Shown: positions 60,588-64,000 of the stretch, in pieces
Position numbering within the stretch: the first letter of the stretch is position 1
Layout: every line of letters begins with the position of its first letter
From: Saccharopolyspora_D taberi
GTDB taxonomy: Bacteria; Actinomycetota; Actinomycetes; Mycobacteriales; Pseudonocardiaceae
Direction: 5' to 3'
NCBI RefSeq assembly: GCF_039534165.1
Contig: NZ_BAAAUX010000016.1
Location: forward strand, 124,001-188,000
Length of the DNA stretch: 64,000 nucleotides
Translations under genes and position numbers: made by a program
Notes under the pieces: model-generated
What the model saw: the letters and a program-made list of their open reading frames with translations, nothing else
Told to the model about the DNA's origin: nothing
Database searches by the model: none

Positions 60588-61292
60588 TCAGCAGTGCACG
60601 TCGCGGGCGGCCTCCAGCAGCTCCGGGTCGATCGCGGGCGGGTTGACCTCCTGCTGCGCGCCGCCCTGGCCGTCGCGCTGCGGAACCCAGTTCTCCAGCT
60701 CCTGGAGCACCTGCCGGGCCTCGGCGGTGGTCTTGATGTCGTCGAACTTCGACCCCAGCGCGAAGTCGACGCCGGCGTCCGGGCGCTCGTCGCGGACCAG
60801 CTGCGCGCACGGCGCGATCAGGCTCAGCGTCCGGGCCGCGCTCACGCCCGCGCCGCCGAAGCGGATCTGGCCGTGGCAGTTCAGGTCGTAGTTCGCATAC
60901 ACCGGGTCGTTGTCCGGATCACCGCCCTTGGCGAAGCCGAGGCCGTTGAGCTCGTTGCTGATCAGCGACGCCTGCCTGCGCTCGCCGTTGCCGTTGAGCA
61001 CCCGCACCTGGATGTCCTGCGGGGGGATCGGCGAGGTCCGGTCGAGCGCGTTGCGCGGCAGCATCCGGCCCAGCGCCGCCTGCTCGGGCTCGCCCGGCTC
61101 CGGCGGCGTGGTGCGCGGGCTCGGCGGGTTGCAGGTGGTCGCGGTCTCGACGTCGGGGACAGCCTCGAAGATCCGGGTCCACAGGAAGCCGGACATCACC
61201 ACGAGCACCACCAGGACCAGCAGAGCGGGCAGTGGCCGCCGCCGCCGGTACCGAGGTCCACGTCGGCCCCACCTCGAGCTCACGGCAGACAC
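60588..61292 (-). CDS. cei: Envelope integrity protein Cei (LytR C-terminal domain)
   Basis: 234 residues. A basic N-terminus (RRGPRYRRRR) is followed by one span (PLPALLVLVVLVVMSGFLW, about 21-39). The extracytoplasmic part has a Pro-rich linker and a LytR_C domain (about 93-175, IQVRVLNGNGERRQASLISNELNGLGFA). Cysteines in TTCNPP, LNCHG and IAPCAQ, and a C-terminal DVHC, may form disulfides. Rv2700 in M. tuberculosis, in the same position, is needed for envelope integrity and virulence. The molecular activity is unknown. Confidence 0.88.
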   Translation of the reverse strand: MSAVSSRWGRRGPRYRRRRPLPALLVLVVLVVMSGFLWTRIFEAVPDVETATTCNPPSPRTTPPEPGEPEQAALGRMLPRNALDRTSPIPPQDIQVRVLNGNGERRQASLISNELNGLGFAKGGDPDNDPVYANYDLNCHGQIRFGGAGVSAARTLSLIAPCAQLVRDERPDAGVDFALGSKFDDIKTTAEARQVLQELENWVPQRDGQGGAQQEVNPPAIDPELLEAARDVHC

Positions 61293-61755
61293 GTCCTGCC
61301 ACCCTCCCCTTGACCAACCGCCAGTACGGATCCCTGGTGGATCAGCCTAGGCGTTCACGTTTGGTTCCGCGGTGCCGGACAGGCCGTCGTATCGCACTCG
61401 TTGCCGATCACCGCGGACCCGGCGGCCCTCGCGAAACCCCCGGTACATGACGCCTGAGCCCGTTGCGGGCCGCAACCGGAATTCGCCGCGAGCCGCCGCC
61501 GGGATGATCTACACCGCCGCTGCGGTGCAGCCAACACCACACCTACGGGTGACCTGATGCGTGTGCCGATTCCGCATGAGCTACCCTCTCGGCGCCTCAG
61601 GCATGCCGAGGTCGGCGGGTCGCTCGTTCCGGGGGAATCAACGGGTAGCGCCAGCGAGACCGCCGTCACTCGCGACCTCGGGCACAAATCCGGGCCCTGG
61701 AACGTTTACCAGCGGCACACCATGCAGTCTCCACATATCGCAGGGGTGAAACACG
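61293..61755. other. 463-base divergent intergenic region
   Basis: Lies between cei (minus) and the DUF4193 gene (plus). TACCCT near 61580 resembles a -10 for the plus strand but has no convincing -35. The right half is slightly lower in G+C. I found no gene, repeat or recognised RNA. Confidence 0.4.
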
Positions 61756-62058
61756 ATGGCGACCGACTACGACGCTCCGCGTCGCAGCGAGTCCGACGAG
61801 CTGGCCGAGGACTCGCTGGAGGAGCTGAAGGCGCGGCGGAACACGGAGCAATCCGGCGTCGTCGACGAGGACGAAGGGGCGATCCAGGAGAACTTCGAGC
61901 TCCCGGGGGCCGATCTGTCGGGCGAGGAGATGACCGTCAAGGTCCTCCCGAAGCAGGCGGACGAGTTCACCTGCTCCAGCTGCTTCCTGGTGCACCACCG
62001 CAGCCGGCTGGCCGAGGAGAAGAACGGCCAGCCCATCTGCCGCGACTGCGCGGCCTGA
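61756..62058 (+). CDS. DUF4193 zinc-ribbon-like protein (Rv2699c-like)
   Basis: 100 residues: acidic N-terminal half (about 1-60), then FTCSSCFLVHHRSRLAEEKNGQPICRDCAA, with two CxxC pairs forming a probable zinc ribbon. Highly conserved across actinobacteria at this locus and often expressed strongly. Function unknown; the acidic tail plus zinc ribbon is reminiscent of RNA polymerase-associated factors, an inference only. Confidence 0.88.
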   Translation: MATDYDAPRRSESDELAEDSLEELKARRNTEQSGVVDEDEGAIQENFELPGADLSGEEMTVKVLPKQADEFTCSSCFLVHHRSRLAEEKNGQPICRDCAA

Positions 62059-62088
62059 TACCGGTCCGGCGCCGAGCCGGAGAACGAA

Positions 62089-62123
62089 CGACTGGGCACA
62101 CGCGCGCGGCGGGTGCCCAGTCG
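62089..62123. terminator. Terminator after the DUF4193 gene
   Basis: CGACTGGGCAC (62089-62099) pairs with GTGCCCAGTCG (62113-62123), followed by GTGCTTT. Between convergent genes. Confidence 0.85.
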
Positions 62124-62157
62124 GTGCTTTCCGGGCGCTGATGTCCTTCGGGCGGGT

Positions 62158-62664
62158 TCAGCCCCGCTTGAGCGCCGCGGCCAGTTCCTCCGGCCTGCGG
62201 GTGCTGACGACCCAGTAAGGCGTGGGGTCGTCCTCGTCGTCCAGCCACACCCGCACCGAGGTCGGCACCCACGGGCGCTGCACCACGAACGCCGCCGGAT
62301 CCAGGTCCGGTCCCAGCGCGCGCCGCTTGTCCGCGGCAGGCACGACCTCGACGTCCTCGACGAAGCGCAGCGGCAGGTGCGCGTCACCCGCCCACAGCTC
62401 CCCGTCGCGGACCTCCACCTTGGTGCGCCCGAGCCACAGCGGGATCGCGATCGCCAGCGGCACCAGCACCACGTACGGCAGCCAGGCCCGCACACCCGGA
62501 TAGCCCATGTGCACCTGGGCCGACATGAGGACGGCCCCGACCAGCGGCAGCGGCCAGGTCCACCACGACGCATAGAGGCGCTCACGGAACACCGGGCGGC
62601 CCTCCCCGTTCCCCTGGCCGGGGGTGTCCCCGGCGGGAATCGCTGCTTCCACGCTTTCCTGCAC
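62158..62664 (-). CDS. DUF3093 membrane protein (Rv2698-like)
   Basis: 168 residues with two membrane spans (WWTWPLPLVGAVLMSAQVHMG, WLPYVVLVPLAIAIPLWLG, about 30-75), then a cytoplasmic beta domain with VEVRDGELWAGDAHLPLRFVEDVEVV and VRVWLDDEDDPTPYWVVSTRRPEELAAAL. This matches DUF3093, found beside dut across actinobacteria. GTG 62664 is the likely start (GTG 62652 alternative), 24 bases from the divergent dut start. Function unknown. Confidence 0.82.
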   Translation of the reverse strand: MQESVEAAIPAGDTPGQGNGEGRPVFRERLYASWWTWPLPLVGAVLMSAQVHMGYPGVRAWLPYVVLVPLAIAIPLWLGRTKVEVRDGELWAGDAHLPLRFVEDVEVVPAADKRRALGPDLDPAAFVVQRPWVPTSVRVWLDDEDDPTPYWVVSTRRPEELAAALKRG

Positions 62665-62688
62665 GGGTTCAGGGTAGTCTCGCGGCCC

Positions 62689-63183
62689 GTGCCGAACGTG
62701 AAGGTCCTGCTGACCCGCCTCGATCCCGATGTTCCGCTCCCGTCCTACGCCAAACCGGGCGACGCGGGCGCCGATCTGGTCACCACCAGCGACGTCGTCC
62801 TGCAGCCCGGAGAACGCGCGCTCGTCGGCACCGGGGTCGCGGTGGCGCTGCCCGAGGGGTACGCCGGTTTCGTGCATCCGCGTTCGGGACTCGCCGCGCG
62901 CGCGGGCTTGAGCGTGGTCAACGCACCTGGAACCGTCGACTCCGGATACCGGGGTGAGATCAAGGTCTGCCTGATCAACCATGATCGGGTGGAACCGCTG
63001 TCGCTCCGGCGGGGCGACCGCATCGCCCAGTTGGTGGTGCAGAAGGTGGAGCACGCTGTTTTCCACGAGGTGGACGAGCTGCCAGAGTCGCAGCGAGGCG
63101 CCGGGGGATATGGCTCCACCGGCGGGCACGAGGTGCTGACGGCGCCGGCGGACGCCGGGGCCGATCACAGGACGGAGGTCTGA
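62689..63183 (+). CDS. dut: dUTP diphosphatase Dut
   Basis: Hydrolyses dUTP to dUMP and pyrophosphate, keeping uracil out of DNA and feeding thymidylate synthesis. A trimeric dUTPase with all five motifs: GDAGADL, PRSGLAARAGL, NAPGTVDSGYRGEIKV (catalytic Asp and the uridine-binding Tyr), RGDRIAQLVV, and C-terminal RGAGGYGSTGG. The chain is 164 residues with a short extra tail. It is followed four bases later by the DUF3710 gene, so the two are co-transcribed. Confidence 0.95.
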   Translation: MPNVKVLLTRLDPDVPLPSYAKPGDAGADLVTTSDVVLQPGERALVGTGVAVALPEGYAGFVHPRSGLAARAGLSVVNAPGTVDSGYRGEIKVCLINHDRVEPLSLRRGDRIAQLVVQKVEHAVFHEVDELPESQRGAGGYGSTGGHEVLTAPADAGADHRTEV

Positions 63184-63187
63184 GGGG

Positions 63188-63838
63188 ATGTTCGGATGGG
63201 GACGTCGGCGGCGGGATGAGGCCGCCGGCACCGAACCGGTCGACGACGAGCAGGTCATCGGCGAGACCGCGGACTCCGTGCCCGGCGGACCGTACGACGA
63301 GTCCGAGGCGCCCGACGACGGCGTCGAGCGGCTCGACCTCGGTTCGGTGCGGGTGCCGGTGCCCGAAGGCGGGCAGCTGCAGGTGGAGGTCGACCCGTCC
63401 GGACCGGTCCGGGCGGTGCACCTGGTGACCCAGTTCGGCAGGCTGACCGTCAGCGCGTTCGCGGCGCCGAAGTCCGCGCCGCTGTGGCCGGAGGTCAGCA
63501 AGGAGCTGGGCGAGCAGCTGCGCAAGGACGGCGCGCGGGTGCACACCGAGGACGGCGACTGGGGTTCGGAACTGGTGGCCGACTCGCCGAAGGCGGCGCT
63601 GCGGTTCGTCGGCGTCGACGGCCCGCGCTGGCTGCTGCGCGGGGTGGCCGCGGGTCCGGCCGAGCACGCCAAGGACTGCGCGAAGCTGCTCTACGCGGTG
63701 CTCGACGAGACGGTCGTGGTGCGCGGGGAGGAGCCGATGCCGGTCCGCACCCCGCTGGCGATCCAGCTGCCGGAGGCGATCGCCCGGCACATCCAGCAGG
63801 CGCAGCAGGGCCAGGCCAACGGTCAGCAGTCCGGCTGA
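63188..63838 (+). CDS. DUF3710 protein (Rv2696c-like)
   Basis: 216 residues with the conserved opening MFGWGRRRRDE, an acidic stretch, then LDLGSVRVPVPEGGQLQVEVDPSGPVRAVHLVTQFGRLTVSAFAAPKSAPLWPEV. RWLLRGVAAGPAEHAKDCAKLLYAVLDETVVVRGEEPMPVRTPLAIQLP follows. The sequence is the typical DUF3710 family, always next to dut in actinobacteria. No span; cytoplasmic. Function unknown. Confidence 0.88.
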   Translation: MFGWGRRRRDEAAGTEPVDDEQVIGETADSVPGGPYDESEAPDDGVERLDLGSVRVPVPEGGQLQVEVDPSGPVRAVHLVTQFGRLTVSAFAAPKSAPLWPEVSKELGEQLRKDGARVHTEDGDWGSELVADSPKAALRFVGVDGPRWLLRGVAAGPAEHAKDCAKLLYAVLDETVVVRGEEPMPVRTPLAIQLPEAIARHIQQAQQGQANGQQSG

Positions 63839-63881
63839 CGCTCGCGCCGGGGCGCGGCGCCCCGATGACTAGAGTGGCGCC

Positions 63882-64000
63882 GTGCCCACTGCCCAGGAAT
63901 GGTGGCTGTACCTCGGTGCGGCCCTGCTGATCGCGTTCGCCCCCGGTCCCGGAATCCTCTACGTGCTCGCCCGCAGCATCGGCGGTGGGCGCCGCGAGGG
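63882..64000 (+). CDS. LysE/RhtB-family exporter, partial at the window edge
   Basis: The first 39 residues from GTG 63882 contain a membrane span and the motif LLIAFAPGPGILYVLARSIGGGRREG. That corresponds to the family opening with PGP and the basic loop after the first span. LysE/RhtB proteins export amino acids and similar small molecules. The rest is outside the window, so substrate and length are unknown. Confidence 0.75.
   Translation, partial: MPTAQEWWLYLGAALLIAFAPGPGILYVLARSIGGGRRE

Overview
This is a roughly 70% G+C stretch of a high-GC Gram-positive chromosome, read as an actinobacterium of the Pseudonocardiales (a Saccharopolyspora/Amycolatopsis-like organism). The basis is frequent GTG and TTG starts, actinobacterial small families (DUF3039, DUF3099, DUF4193, DUF3093, DUF3710, DUF7455, Cei), a cobalamin-dependent ribonucleotide reductase, and a gene order that follows the Mycobacterium tuberculosis block Rv2733c to Rv2696c (miaB, DUF349, miaA, dapF, hflX, lexA, LysM gene, nrdR, ideR, sigB, DUF3099, DUF3039, YihY, sigA, ppgK, suhB, cei, DUF4193, DUF3093, dut, DUF3710). 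The genus is inference; nothing here is a direct taxonomic marker such as rRNA. No rRNA, tRNA, insertion sequence, prophage or CRISPR was seen.

Layout. 1-3001: gluABCD glutamate uptake operon (minus strand, gluD cut by the window edge). 3295-12062: tRNA modification (miaB, miaA), diaminopimelate/lysine synthesis (dapF), ribosome rescue (hflX) and several conserved proteins of unknown role. 12455-17537: genome-maintenance block with lexA, a divergent LysM gene sharing two LexA boxes, then nrdR-nrdJ under a candidate NrdR-controlled promoter. 17631-28319: accessory block with a LysR regulator facing a 43-residue membrane peptide, folD behind a ZTP riboswitch, an ECF41 sigma factor with its epimerase-like partner, a secreted S15 peptidase, a large secreted phosphodiester glycosidase/metallophosphoesterase fusion, and a DUF4192 protein. 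28343-31245: ideR-galK-galE operon. 31370-42367: about 11 kb inserted between ideR and sigB (adjacent in M. tuberculosis), holding a sulfurtransferase, the reversible protein acetylation pair acuC-pat, a thiosulfate-type transporter, class I fumarase, a phosphotransferase and a phosphatase. 42594-51170: sigB, dtd, a methyltransferase, a cassette-like tautomerase/MarR pair and a lipid acyltransferase among backbone genes. 51414-55198: helicase, an unknown membrane-anchored protein and a class V aminotransferase. 55259-64000: sigA neighbourhood, ppgK, suhB, cei, dut and a LysE-type exporter cut by the right edge.

How the genes work together. Transcription is steered by two primary-type sigma factors (SigA, SigB), an ECF41 sigma factor, and LexA, NrdR, IdeR, LysR and MarR regulators, several with visible sites next to them. 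DNA supply and repair are covered by nrdJ, dut, lexA and a HhH-GPD protein; carbon entry by gluABCD, the Leloir genes galK/galE and polyphosphate glucokinase; metabolic enzyme control by Pat acetylation and AcuC deacetylation.

Most interesting non-standard signals: a 16-codon leader ORF with a strong ribosome site and two abutting perfect palindromes in front of acuC-pat; a four-copy tandem repeat in front of miaA that duplicates a ribosome-binding-site-plus-GTG module; a tautomerase/MarR cassette with an AT-rich operator flanked by a duplicated 5' end of the neighbouring repair gene; a hairpin between gluB and gluC; and a 41-residue peptide gene beside a pentapeptide-repeat membrane protein near sigA.
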